A DNA stretch of 17,774 bases, from positions 1 through 17,774 of the forward strand of contig DIVC01000067.1 of NCBI GenBank assembly GCA_002423905.1. Reading direction: 5' to 3'. Under the pieces are notes generated by a model. That model was not told the origin of the DNA. It did not search any database and was given only the letters and a program-made list of their open reading frames with translations. Position numbers and translations under genes: made by a program. Shown in pieces: positions 1 to 8,219 of this stretch (its first letter is position 1; each line of letters starts with the position of its first letter). Source of the DNA: Idiomarina sp. UBA6142. GTDB taxonomy: Bacteria > Pseudomonadota > Gammaproteobacteria > Enterobacterales > Alteromonadaceae.

Positions 1-775
1 TCACTGCCGCATGGCTGTCGTCCATATTAACGATGCCAATCTTCAAGCTTGCACTTTCAAACAGCCGACGTTTTGACTCAGCATAAGCTGCCATGGTGCC
101 GTGATAATCAAGATGATCGCGTGTCAGGTTGGTAAAAATAGCCGTATGAAAATCTACGCCATTTAATCGATGTTGGTGCAAGCCCTGAGAGGACGCTTCC
201 ATGGCAACAAATTTAGCTTGTTGACCTTGTAAATCAGCCAACGCGCCTTGCAACGCAAAGGCGTCAGGTGTTGTGAATCCGGTATCCTTGAGCTCGGGGT
301 AGACACCGTAACCCAATGTACCAACTACCCCGCAGGTCTGGTTAAGCTTTACAAGCATCTGAGCAATGAACTGAGTACAGCTGGTTTTTCCATTGGTCCC
401 GGTAACGCCAATGACTGACATCTGTTGGCTTGGGTGTTGATAGAACCTGGCAGCGATATCGCCAAGTTTTGCGCGCAGGCCAGATACAGCAATTATCGGC
501 ACACCCGCGGACCAGCTAATTCCCTGCCAACTATCGCCTTCATCAGCCAAGACTACCGCGGCGCCATTTCGTACTGCCAGCTCAATATAGTCACGCGCGT
601 CATGGTTTTTGCCGAACAAGGCGCAGAACAAGTCGCCCGCTTTTACCTTGCGACTGTCTAACTGCAAACCAGTCACACATACTGAGAGATAGCTGGACTC
701 TAGCCCGCCATCAGCAACCCAGGGAATCAATGTTCCCAAAGTGATCGAGCATGGTGTCTGTGCAGCAGTATTCAT
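1..775 (-). CDS. murE: UDP-N-acetylmuramoyl-tripeptide synthetase MurE (N-terminal part, runs off left edge)
   Basis: Cytoplasmic Mur ligase that adds the third stem-peptide residue (meso-diaminopimelate in Gram-negatives) to UDP-MurNAc-L-Ala-D-Glu, using ATP. About 258 residues are visible by direct translation; the family is usually near 490, so the C-terminal half is missing. Visible: a DSR motif (residues 40-42) of the uridine-binding N-terminal domain, the ATP P-loop GVTGTNGKTS (123-132), TTPD (168-171), EASSQGL (193-199), NLTRDHLDYHG (216-226), and ESKRRLF, whose lysine near 235 fits the carbamylated lysine of the family. The ATG at 775 follows the ftsI stop by 4 nt, so the two are probably translationally coupled. 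The diaminopimelate-selecting C-terminal motif lies outside the window, so the substrate is inferred from the lineage. Confidence 0.95.
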   Translation of the reverse strand, partial: MNTAAQTPCSITLGTLIPWVADGGLESSYLSVCVTGLQLDSRKVKAGDLFCALFGKNHDARDYIELAVRNGAAVVLADEGDSWQGISWSAGVPIIAVSGLRAKLGDIAARFYQHPSQQMSVIGVTGTNGKTSCTQFIAQMLVKLNQTCGVVGTLGYGVYPELKDTGFTTPDAFALQGALADLQGQQAKFVAMEASSQGLHQHRLNGVDFHTAIFTNLTRDHLDYHGTMAAYAESKRRLFESASLKIGIVNMDDSHAAV

Positions 776-779
776 GGGC

Positions 780-2507
780 TTATCTCGCGGTCAGACTTAA
801 GATGTTCGTAGAATCAACACGATCAGGCGTGACATCTAGAATGCGCATAGCGCCACTTGCAATTCTTGCAAAGACCGGCGCAGCCACTTGGCTACCATAA
901 TGTTGAGCGCCCTGCGGCTCGTTAATGACAATAATCACAACGATGCGTGGGTCGTGTGCGGGGATGTAGCCGGCAAACATGGAGTTGTGAAGATTTGCTT
1001 GATACCCATTTTCACCAACAACACGTGCTGTACCTGTTTTTCCGGCCACACTGTAAAAAGGTACACTGGCGCCATCAAAACCACCGAGAGCAGGGTCGAC
1101 AACCGCCTCAAGCATCTGCTGCACTTCAGAAACCACATTCTGCTCGATGACACGTTCCGGGGTGATTGCCCCCGGCATATCATTGCCATTCTTGAGCATA
1201 GTAATAGGCATGCGAACACCGTCGTTAGCTATCACGCTGTAGGCTTGTGCCAATTGCAGTGTTGACGTAGACATGCCATAGCCAAATGACAAGGTGGCGG
1301 TTTCAATGTCGTGCCATACGCGATGATTGGGCATCACACCGCCACGCTCGCCGGGAAAACCACTGGCAGAGCTTTCACCAAAACCAACTCGTAACAACAC
1401 ATCGCGCAGGCGCTCATGACCAATTGCCAATGCTATTTTGGCAGATGCAACATTGCTGGATTTCACCAGCATCTCTTCCAGGGAAATTTCACCGTAGTTA
1501 TAACCACGATCAACTACATAGTCGCGACCTACACGCATACGCCCTGGCCGGGTGTCGATCAGAGTAGAGCGGTTGTATAACCCAGACTCAACGCCTGCAA
1601 TCGCCGTAAAAGTCTTGAGCGTAGAGCCTGGTTCAAACAGATCGGTGACCGCGCGATTTCGCAAGGCACCAAAGTCTGTGATGTTGCCGCGATTATGCGG
1701 ATTAAAAGACGGCTGATTGACCATCGCCAGCACTTCGCCGGTTTTTACGTCCAGAACCACCGCAGAGGCTGAGCGCGCTTGCCGATAGATATACTCTGCC
1801 TTGAGTTCTTTGTAAGCGAGATTTTGTATCCTGAAATCTAGACTCAGCTCAAGAACGTTGCCTGGCTGAGCCGGCTGAATAGTATTAAGCTCGCGAATGA
1901 TACGGCCACGTTTGTCTTTAATGACCTGTTGTCGACCGGGGACTCCTTTTAACCACTCGTCGAAGGCCAATTCCAGACCTTCCTGTCCGATATCATCAAC
2001 ATTGCTGAATCCCAGCACGTGCGCGGTTACTTCACCCTGAGGATAATATCGTTGATATTCTTGACGCGCGTATACTCCATCAATACCCATCGCCAATACA
2101 TTGTCGACATGTGCGGGCGGCATGCGCCGTCGCACATACAAAAACTCACGACTTGAACTGGCCTGTATCTGTGCCAACAAACTATCGGGATCAAGTTCCA
2201 GCGCAATGGCCAACGACCGAATTCCCGTCTCGTTTGCGGCAAGTTCACGAGGATTGACCCAGACTGATTTGACCGGCGTACTGATTGCCAGAGGCTCTCC
2301 ATTACGATCGGTGATCATGCCCCGGTGTGCGATCAAGGGTTCAACGCGCACAGTGCGGGCGTCACCTTGATTCTGGAGAAACTCACCGTCAACCAACTGT
2401 AGACTCAACAGCTTCCAGACAAGCGCGCATGCCGCCAGAACAAGACAGAACCAAACCAGTCCTAACCGCCACTTACCTGGATTATGCTGTGTGTGTTGAT
2501 CACTCAT
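780..2507 (-). CDS. ftsI: Penicillin-binding protein 3 (FtsI), septal transpeptidase
   Basis: Class B penicillin-binding protein that crosslinks septal peptidoglycan in the divisome with FtsW, anchored in the inner membrane. The 575 residues (E. coli FtsI is 588) show a short cytoplasmic N-terminus, one membrane segment (about 15-38), a pedestal domain containing HRGMITDRNG (61-70), and the transpeptidase domain. Its three active-site motifs are all present: STLK with nucleophile Ser295 (295-298), SSN (350-352) and KTG (490-492, within AGKTGTA). The start overlaps the 3' end of ftsL by 8 nt and murE starts 4 nt after its stop, the usual dcw packing. Nothing looks degenerate. Confidence 0.97.
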   Translation of the reverse strand: MSDQHTQHNPGKWRLGLVWFCLVLAACALVWKLLSLQLVDGEFLQNQGDARTVRVEPLIAHRGMITDRNGEPLAISTPVKSVWVNPRELAANETGIRSLAIALELDPDSLLAQIQASSSREFLYVRRRMPPAHVDNVLAMGIDGVYARQEYQRYYPQGEVTAHVLGFSNVDDIGQEGLELAFDEWLKGVPGRQQVIKDKRGRIIRELNTIQPAQPGNVLELSLDFRIQNLAYKELKAEYIYRQARSASAVVLDVKTGEVLAMVNQPSFNPHNRGNITDFGALRNRAVTDLFEPGSTLKTFTAIAGVESGLYNRSTLIDTRPGRMRVGRDYVVDRGYNYGEISLEEMLVKSSNVASAKIALAIGHERLRDVLLRVGFGESSASGFPGERGGVMPNHRVWHDIETATLSFGYGMSTSTLQLAQAYSVIANDGVRMPITMLKNGNDMPGAITPERVIEQNVVSEVQQMLEAVVDPALGGFDGASVPFYSVAGKTGTARVVGENGYQANLHNSMFAGYIPAHDPRIVVIIVINEPQGAQHYGSQVAAPVFARIASGAMRILDVTPDRVDSTNILSLTAR

Positions 2508-2865
2508 GACGCACCATTATTATTTTTGACCAGTCTGGCAGTTTCATATTCAGCTCTTCCATGGCACGACGCTCGATTCGGCCTTCCAGACCGAATGTGC
2601 TTTGCTCTATCAACAATTGCCCCCAATGCACATCCAGTTCATTTGACTGAACACGTAACTGTTGTAGCTCATGAAATGTCATACGATGGTGGTAACTGGT
2701 ATACACAACAGCAAGCGCGCTGAACATCACGGCAAACAGCAGTCCGGTCAACAGCAAATTCTGAGGCGAAAAAAGACTCAGCCACGACAGTATCTTCGGC
2801 GGCTTTTCAGGTTGCGCTTCAAAGGCTTTTTTACTGTGCCTAACGGTTTGCTGTTTGATAGTCAT
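2500..2865 (-). CDS. ftsL: Cell division protein FtsL
   Basis: Small bitopic inner-membrane protein of the FtsQLB complex, which activates FtsWI at the septum. At 121 residues it matches the E. coli length. A basic cytoplasmic N-terminus of about 35 residues is followed by one hydrophobic segment (about 36-55) and a periplasmic leucine-zipper-like coiled coil rich in Q, E and L (about 62-100). The N-terminal basic residues fit the family. An AAGAAG-type ribosome site precedes the ATG. Its TGA overlaps the start of ftsI by 8 nt, and about 60 nt without a gene separate it from rsmH. Sequence conservation in FtsL is low, so the call rests on size, topology and position between rsmH and ftsI. Confidence 0.93.
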   Translation of the reverse strand: MTIKQQTVRHSKKAFEAQPEKPPKILSWLSLFSPQNLLLTGLLFAVMFSALAVVYTSYHHRMTFHELQQLRVQSNELDVHWGQLLIEQSTFGLEGRIERRAMEELNMKLPDWSKIIMVRHE

Positions 2866-2925
2866 GACTTCTTTTCTGTTGCTATTTTTTTGATTCCTTG
2901 TCTTTAAAGCGCTAGCTGTTCCTTT

Positions 2926-3861
2926 TTATGCTGGTTTTTCGGCCACCCTCATGACCGCACTTCGTGATCTTGGGTTCTTTGACACTTCTTCGTCGTTCGC
3001 TTTGACTGCTTTGCCAATTTTTACCAACAATGGTTTGATGGCCGACGTCATCACGGGCAGATCACGCGGAAAGTCATCACCTTTGCTCTGACGCTGTATG
3101 AACTGTTTAACAATGCGGTCCTCAAGCGAGTGAAAACTGATCACAACGAGCCGTCCACCAGGCGCGAGCAGACTGAGCGCTTTTACCAACAGTTTTTCCA
3201 GGGACTCCAGCTCACGATTGATGAAAATGCGAATCGCCTGAAAGGCACGTGTTGCCGGATGCTTATGCTTTTCCCAGGCTGGATTGGCTACTTTTACGAT
3301 TTCAGCCAATTGCAAGGTTCGGGTGATAGGCTGCAGCGCGCGCTCGCGCACAATCGCTTTTGCGATACGACGCGAGTATCGCTCCTCTCCGAATTCGTAG
3401 ATGACATTGGCAATTTCTTCTTCTGAGGCCACCGCAATCCATTCAGCTGCACTGTGACCACTGCCTGGGTTCATGCGCATGTCCAAAGGGCCATCGTGTG
3501 TGAAGCTGAATCCGCGACCTGCATCATCAAGCTGGGGTGACGACACACCCAGATCCAGCAGAATACCGCTGACCTTGCCAGAGAATCCCAGTTCAGCCAC
3601 ACGACCATCCACATCCGCAAAGGAACCTTGGAAAATCTCGAAACGCGCATCTTGCTGCATCAACTGCAGCCCCGCACTGATGGCTTCGGGATCGTAGTCG
3701 GTCGCCAACAATCGGCCGGCCTCATCGAGTTTTTCGAGAATCAGACGTGAATGACCACCTCGTCCAAATGTGCCGTCCACGTAAAAACCGGCGCGATCGG
3801 TCACCAGTGCATCCACAGCCGGATGCAGCAATACGGTTTCATGTCCCTGACTGATAGTCAT
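2926..3861 (-). CDS. rsmH: 16S rRNA (cytosine(1402)-N(4))-methyltransferase RsmH (MraW)
   Basis: SAM-dependent enzyme that methylates N4 of C1402 in the 16S rRNA decoding centre. The 311 residues show the SAM-binding [10 protein letters not shown] motif (29-38), the acidic DYDPEA segment (55-60), the family signature [13 protein letters not shown] followed by GFSF and DGPLDMRM (about 101-132), and the late [11 protein letters not shown] motif. Length is normal. It sits between mraZ (37 nt upstream) and ftsL, the standard second position of the dcw cluster. RsmI, which methylates the ribose of the same nucleotide, is encoded in this window at 5028-5879. The ribosome site before the ATG is weak, so expression may rely on read-through from mraZ. 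Confidence 0.97.
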   Translation of the reverse strand: MTISQGHETVLLHPAVDALVTDRAGFYVDGTFGRGGHSRLILEKLDEAGRLLATDYDPEAISAGLQLMQQDARFEIFQGSFADVDGRVAELGFSGKVSGILLDLGVSSPQLDDAGRGFSFTHDGPLDMRMNPGSGHSAAEWIAVASEEEIANVIYEFGEERYSRRIAKAIVRERALQPITRTLQLAEIVKVANPAWEKHKHPATRAFQAIRIFINRELESLEKLLVKALSLLAPGGRLVVISFHSLEDRIVKQFIQRQSKGDDFPRDLPVMTSAIKPLLVKIGKAVKANDEEVSKNPRSRSAVMRVAEKPA

Positions 3862-3898
3862 AATGTACCGCTCTGTTAAAAACAGACGCCCCGATCGA

Positions 3899-4354
3899 TT
3901 ACAGCGACAAACTCAATAATGCAGGTGGCAACTCAATGCCACCCGTCTCACCAGAGAACCAGCTATCTGCCTGGGCATCCCAGTTCTCTTTACTCCAGAT
4001 TTCAAATTTCTTGCCCTGTCCAACCAGCACCAACTCCTTTTCAAGCTGGGCACGGCTACGCAGGATTTGTGGCAGCAGAATCCGTCCGCTGCCATCCATT
4101 TCAAGATCATGCGCATGTCCAATCATCATGCGCTGTACTGTTCGGCTTGCTTCATCAAAACTCGACAAACTTTCCAGTTTTTGCTGGATCACTTCCCAGC
4201 CATCAATTGGGTACAACAACAGGCAACGTTTGCTGAAATCCACGGTCGCAACCAAGTGTCCATTGAATTTTTCAGTCAGCAGCTCACGATAGCGCGCCGG
4301 CATAGCCATGCGCCCCTTAACATCGAGAGTTACTTCACTGGATCCTCTGAACAC
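3899..4354 (-). CDS. mraZ: Transcriptional regulator MraZ
   Basis: DNA-binding regulator of the dcw operon, including its own promoter. It has two SpoVT/AbrB-like half domains, each with a D-x-x-G-R core: DVKGR (residues 11-15) and DGSGR (86-90). The start chosen is the GTG at 4354, giving 151 residues beginning MFRGSS. Known MraZ proteins start MFRG, and a GGAG ribosome site (4363-4366 on the complement) lies 8 nt upstream. The longer frame from the GTG at 4363 would add only three residues and would overlap that ribosome site. Upstream are a sigma-70 type promoter and four MraZ-type repeats, so autoregulation is very likely. It is first in the dcw transcript. Confidence 0.95.
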   Translation of the reverse strand: MFRGSSEVTLDVKGRMAMPARYRELLTEKFNGHLVATVDFSKRCLLLYPIDGWEVIQQKLESLSSFDEASRTVQRMMIGHAHDLEMDGSGRILLPQILRSRAQLEKELVLVGQGKKFEIWSKENWDAQADSWFSGETGGIELPPALLSLSL

Positions 4355-4397
4355 AATTGCCACTCCGGGGTCATGCGCCTAAGAACGCACACAAAAC

Positions 4398-4432
4398 ACC
4401 CATGGATCTCCACAAAATGCCATTTCATCCCA
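4398..4432 (-). promoter_or_regulatory. MraZ operator: four TGGNN repeats at 10-bp spacing
   Basis: On the minus strand the boxes TGGGA, TGGCA, TGGAG and TGGGT occur in a row, each separated by exactly 5 nt (spacers TGAAA, TTTTG, ATCCA). The known E. coli MraZ site is a series of TGGGN boxes with 5-nt spacers in the mraZ 5' leader. Here the two outer boxes match TGGGN and the two inner ones have TGG plus a change at position 4. The array lies between the predicted transcription start (about 4445) and the mraZ start codon. Confidence 0.85.
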
Positions 4433-4451
4433 CTAACCACCACATTTCTAC

Positions 4452-4480
4452 ACTATAGGCATCGTAAAAGCGTGATGCAA
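4452..4480 (-). promoter_or_regulatory. Sigma-70 type promoter of the dcw operon (Pmra)
   Basis: On the minus strand TTGCAT (4475-4480), a 17-nt spacer and TATAGT (4452-4457) fit the sigma-70 consensus. Expected transcription start is near 4445, about 90 nt upstream of the mraZ GTG. The MraZ boxes follow directly downstream, which fits repression or modulation of early transcription. Confidence 0.75.
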
Positions 4481-4660
4481 GAGTTATTTGCAGTTTTTAA
4501 GGCGAAGGAAAGCGCCTGAAATTTCAGGGAAAAATTGGTTTTTAAAGGCATTTGAGGGCAAGCAGACAACAATGAAAAAAGAATCAACAAGCTGAAGAAG
4601 CAAGTTAAAGTGTTTTATTAAATACACCGATTTGAGGATGGTATTCAGTACAGGAATGAG

Positions 4661-5017
<357 letters not shown>

Positions 5018-5024
5018 GCCGCGC

Positions 5025-5053
5025 ATTCTACGCCTTATCGGCGTCAAGAGCCA
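5025..5053 (-). promoter_or_regulatory. Putative rnpB promoter, -10 box overlapping the rsmI stop codon
   Basis: On the minus strand TAGAAT (5025-5030) lies 7 nt before the expected rnpB 5' end (5017). The GC-rich discriminator GCGCGGC between them is typical of promoters of stable RNAs under stringent control. At 17-nt spacing the -35 hexamer is TGGCTC (5048-5053), a poor match. The first three bases of the -10 box are the TAG stop of rsmI. Confidence 0.55.
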
Positions 5054-5879
5054 GTTGATACAGGGTATTTTTACGCACACCGTGAATCTCCGCCGCCAGC
5101 GCCGCAGCCTTTTTCAACGGCAGTTCGGTGCGCAGCAATTGTAAGGTGGCCATGGCCGCTGTTGGATCGTCATCAGCGCTGCTGATCATCGCTCCGGCTA
5201 ACATCAGCACCATTTCACCGCGCTGCTGGTTGCTGTCGGCGAGCACCTGCTGCTGCACCTCGGCGATGCTACCACTTAAATAGGTTTCAAATTGTTTGGT
5301 CAGCTCGCGGGCCATGACCAGTTGCCGTTCGCTGCCAAACACCGTGTGTAAATCAGCCAAGCAATCAACGATGCGATGTGGTGATTCATAAAACACCATG
5401 GTGCGCGGTTCACTCACCAACGTCTGTAATATTTTACGCCGCTGTTGCCCTTTGGCTGGCAGAAAGCCTTCAAAGGTAAAGCGATCGGTTGGCAACCCAG
5501 CCGCCGATAGGGCAGTAGTGATCGCACAAGGGCCAGGGAGCGCCACCACCTTGAGCCCAGCGGCTCGGCAGTGCTGCACCAAGACATAGCCGGGGTCACT
5601 AATCAGTGGCGTGCCAGCATCACTAATTAAGGCAATGCTATCGCCGCTGCGTAACCGCTGCATAACCGCCTCAACGCGTTGCCGCTCATTATGTTCATGC
5701 AGGGCAAACAACTCATTGCGCACTCCCAAGTGCTGCAATAGTTGTCCGCTATGGCGGGTATCTTCGGCGGCAATAGCTTGCACCTCGCGCAACACGGCAA
5801 TCGCGCGTTCACTGATATCCGCCAAATTACCAATCGGTGTTGGCACTATGTAGAGCGTTCCGCTACTGCCGTCAGCCAT
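5028..5879 (-). CDS. rsmI: 16S rRNA (cytidine(1402)-2'-O)-methyltransferase RsmI
   Basis: Tetrapyrrole-methylase fold enzyme that 2'-O-methylates C1402 of 16S rRNA. The 283 residues show the family motifs TPIGNLADIS (14-23), AEDTRHSG (38-45), the SAM-site SDAGTPLISDPGY (86-98), LPGPCA (114-119) and FEGFLP (136-141). Length is normal. The ATG at 5879 has an AGAGG ribosome site 6 nt upstream. It is divergent from lpoA, an arrangement also found in enterobacteria (yraL/yraM), and is followed on the same strand by rnpB. RsmI works on the same nucleotide as RsmH encoded at 2926-3861. Confidence 0.97.
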   Translation of the reverse strand: MADGSSGTLYIVPTPIGNLADISERAIAVLREVQAIAAEDTRHSGQLLQHLGVRNELFALHEHNERQRVEAVMQRLRSGDSIALISDAGTPLISDPGYVLVQHCRAAGLKVVALPGPCAITTALSAAGLPTDRFTFEGFLPAKGQQRRKILQTLVSEPRTMVFYESPHRIVDCLADLHTVFGSERQLVMARELTKQFETYLSGSIAEVQQQVLADSNQQRGEMVLMLAGAMISSADDDPTAAMATLQLLRTELPLKKAAALAAEIHGVRKNTLYQLALDADKA

Positions 5880-5910
5880 GTAAACCTCTTGTAAGAATCG
5901 GCCATGCGCG

Positions 5911-5939
5911 TTGTGTCACAAGGGCGCACAGTTTATAGT
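5911..5939 (+). promoter_or_regulatory. Sigma-70 type promoter of the lpoA operon
   Basis: TTGTGT (5911-5916), a 17-nt spacer and TATAGT (5934-5939). Expected start of transcription is near 5946, about 30 nt before the lpoA GTG. The -35 hexamer coincides with a TTG that would otherwise be read as the lpoA start, which supports the shorter protein. Confidence 0.65.
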
Positions 5940-5976
5940 AGAAGCCACTACAACCCTACCCAGAATAGGTGCTATT

Positions 5977-7818
5977 GTGCCAAAGAAGTTGCTGCTATGC
6001 ATGCTGATTATTGGCTTAACCAGTGGCTTAGTGGGCTGCCAAACCGCAGGGCCGCGTGATCGTGACGGCCGCGTTAGTGGCGCTAACAAACAGCAACAGG
6101 TAAAAGCCAGTCATGAATTAGCGATGACTGACCAACAAGCGCGAGTCGATGTGCAAGCCTTGCTCGAACGCGCTTATGCCAGTAGCGCAGCAGAACGCAC
6201 CGCATTATTGCTGCAAGCCGCAACAGCGCTGCAATACCAACAACAATGGCAGTCCAGCGCGACGATTTTAAGCGAACTACAGCAACTGCCGTTGGTCAAT
6301 CAAGAGCAACAACACCAATTAGCGTTGTTAAACGCGCAATTTGCCGCGCAACAGGATTATTGGCAACGCGTCGACACCCTGCTTGCACCATTGCTGCAAC
6401 CACAATTAACCCCGTACAACAGTGAAACGACGTTGCGCTTGGCGTTACGCAGCGCCATCGCCCAACAACAATGGCAAACCGCAGGCAACACCATGCTGTT
6501 ACTTGCCGAGCGCGTCGATATCGCTGCTGATGAGCTCTGGCAAACCTTACGGATGGTGCCGCAACCCCAGCAACTGATGCTTTCTCGAGACCCGCAGGTG
6601 GCGGCATGGCGTGAATTGTTAGTGGCCATTCATCAAGGCCTTGAGGTTCCAGTGCAAATGCTTGAACGATTACAGCAATGGCAGCTGGCGAACCCGCGTC
6701 ACGCTGCCGCCGATATCGTCGCGCAGCTTACTCAAGTCAGAGTGCCAGCGGACCAGCGCCAAGCACTGGTGCTATTGCCACTGACTGGACAATTTCGCGA
6801 ACAAGGGCAAGCGGTACTCGATGGCATGGTGATGCGCTTAGCAGTCGACAACAGCTTAACTTTGCAGGTGATTGACAGCAATCAGTTTGATTTTGCCACC
6901 CTGCCTGAGGTGTTGCAGCAGTATCAGGCCAACGTCTTAGTCGGCCCACTGTTGCGCGATGAAGTGGCGCGAATAGATGCCGGTCGGTTGCCACGGCAAC
7001 TCACCTGGCTCAGCTTAAATGAACCACAACAACGGCTAAACGCCACTCCCGCTGGCTTTTTGTTTTTTGCTTTAGACCCAGAAACCGAGGTGCAACAAGC
7101 AGCACAGTTTTTGGCGGCTAAGGGCTATCAACGGCCGCTGATTTTAGCACCGGATAGTAACCGTGGGCACAGTCACATAGAATTGTTCACTGAGCAATGG
7201 CAACGCTTTCAACCCAATCGTCCGGTAGCTAGCGACGTGTATCGTAACGCCGATGACATGAAAGATATTGTGCAACAGCAGCTTGGTGTCAGCGCCAGTG
7301 AGGCGCGTATCAACCAAGTCAAAATTGCTGCCGGCCGGGTGATTGTTGATGCACAAGCACGCAGCCGCGCCGATATTGATGTGATTTATTTGGCCGGTAG
7401 TATTGAGCACACGCGGCTATTAAAGCCGTTTATTGACGTCAATATTTCGCCCTTTATGACACCTATTCCGGTCTACGCTAATTCCGCTAGTCATTCGGCC
7501 CGCGATGCCATTAGCGAAAATGATTTGGATCAAGTGCACTTTAGCGAAGCGCCGTGGCTGCTGCCTGATCATCCGCGCTTTAACGAGCTGCAGCAATTGC
7601 TAGAGCTGCGCCGTAACTGGGGCTATAACCTAGCCCGATTAGCTGCCTTTGGCCATGATGCGATGTTACTGAGTGCGCGTAGCCCATGGTTGGCTGAGGT
7701 GCCTGGCTTTCAACTCAATGGTCTTACTGGCACCTTGTTCAGCAGTCATAGCGGTAAGGTGCAACGGCAATTGCGCTGGGCACGTTTTGCAGGGCATAGG
7801 GTGGTGCCGGTGCGCTAA
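5977..7818 (+). CDS. lpoA: Outer-membrane lipoprotein LpoA, activator of PBP1A
   Basis: Outer-membrane lipoprotein that reaches through the peptidoglycan and stimulates the transpeptidase of PBP1A. The start chosen is the GTG at 5977 (613 residues; E. coli LpoA is 678), preceded by AGG 7 nt upstream. This gives a clean lipoprotein signal: basic PKK, a hydrophobic core, and lipobox LVGC with Cys21 followed by Gln, which favours outer-membrane sorting. Starting at the upstream TTG would add 22 residues before the signal and overlap the promoter. Residues about 45-260 are helical and very rich in Gln and Leu (TPR-like N-domain). The rest, from about QRQALVLLPLTGQF, is the periplasmic-binding-protein-like C-domain. 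First gene of lpoA-yraN-diaA-dolP. Confidence 0.93.
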   Translation: MPKKLLLCMLIIGLTSGLVGCQTAGPRDRDGRVSGANKQQQVKASHELAMTDQQARVDVQALLERAYASSAAERTALLLQAATALQYQQQWQSSATILSELQQLPLVNQEQQHQLALLNAQFAAQQDYWQRVDTLLAPLLQPQLTPYNSETTLRLALRSAIAQQQWQTAGNTMLLLAERVDIAADELWQTLRMVPQPQQLMLSRDPQVAAWRELLVAIHQGLEVPVQMLERLQQWQLANPRHAAADIVAQLTQVRVPADQRQALVLLPLTGQFREQGQAVLDGMVMRLAVDNSLTLQVIDSNQFDFATLPEVLQQYQANVLVGPLLRDEVARIDAGRLPRQLTWLSLNEPQQRLNATPAGFLFFALDPETEVQQAAQFLAAKGYQRPLILAPDSNRGHSHIELFTEQWQRFQPNRPVASDVYRNADDMKDIVQQQLGVSASEARINQVKIAAGRVIVDAQARSRADIDVIYLAGSIEHTRLLKPFIDVNISPFMTPIPVYANSASHSARDAISENDLDQVHFSEAPWLLPDHPRFNELQQLLELRRNWGYNLARLAAFGHDAMLLSARSPWLAEVPGFQLNGLTGTLFSSHSGKVQRQLRWARFAGHRVVPVR

Positions 7819-7855
7819 CCACCACCACCATCGTCACTATCATGAGGTAACACGG

Positions 7856-8206
7856 ATGTTACGACACCAGCACGGACGCCAAGGCGAGGAGCTCGCTAAG
7901 CAGTATTTAGAGCAACAAGGCTTGGTCTTTGTTGAAGCCAATTTTAGTTGCGACATCGGCGAAATTGACTTGATTATGCAAGACCAAGATTGCTTGGTCT
8001 TCGTTGAAGTGAAATATCGAACACTAGAACATTTTGCCACTATTTTGGAACAAATTCGTCCCGCGCAATGTCAACGCATTCGGCAAGTGGCGCAATTTTA
8101 TATCATTAAACGTCGGCTTAACGAACACCTAACCCCTATGCGCTTTGATGTGGTGGCGGTGGTTGGGGCGATAAACGAATTGGTCTGGCTTGAAGACGCT
8201 TTTTAG
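7856..8206 (+). CDS. yraN: UPF0102 family protein YraN (endonuclease-like fold)
   Basis: Conserved protein of uncertain role in the restriction-endonuclease-like superfamily. The 116 residues show the family pattern: an N-terminal GRQGEELAKQYLEQQG, the GEIDLIMQD strand carrying the conserved E-x-D, and LVFVEVKYR, whose E-x-K completes an archaic nuclease-like active site. The ATG at 7856 is preceded by GAGG (9 nt upstream). The open frame extends 61 codons further into lpoA, but that part does not resemble the family. It lies 37 nt after lpoA; the gap starts with a short ACC repeat of no clear meaning. The position between lpoA and diaA is conserved in enterobacteria. Nuclease activity is not established. 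Confidence 0.9.
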   Translation: MLRHQHGRQGEELAKQYLEQQGLVFVEANFSCDIGEIDLIMQDQDCLVFVEVKYRTLEHFATILEQIRPAQCQRIRQVAQFYIIKRRLNEHLTPMRFDVVAVVGAINELVWLEDAF

Positions 8207-8219
8207 TAGGGATAGCACA

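Larger units (their letters stand above)
4355..4660. other. Intergenic region between mraZ and rnpB
   Basis: 306 nt without a convincing protein gene. The left part holds the mraZ ribosome site, MraZ boxes and promoter. The remainder (4481-4660) is AT-rich and holds a 14-bp perfect palindrome CCTGAAATTTCAGG (4515-4528), a GGCG/CGCC inverted pair (4501-4504 and 4513-4516), and a weak imperfect hairpin near 4607-4627 on the minus strand. I see no strong GC stem plus T-tract terminator for rnpB. A 73-codon open frame on the minus strand (4484-4705) runs into rnpB and has no family features, so I do not call it. Confidence 0.7.

Noticed and set aside
5911..5976. Longer lpoA reading frame starting at the TTG at 5911
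   Set aside because: The TTG is the -35 box of a well-spaced promoter, and the added residues would precede an otherwise complete lipoprotein signal peptide that has its own ribosome site.
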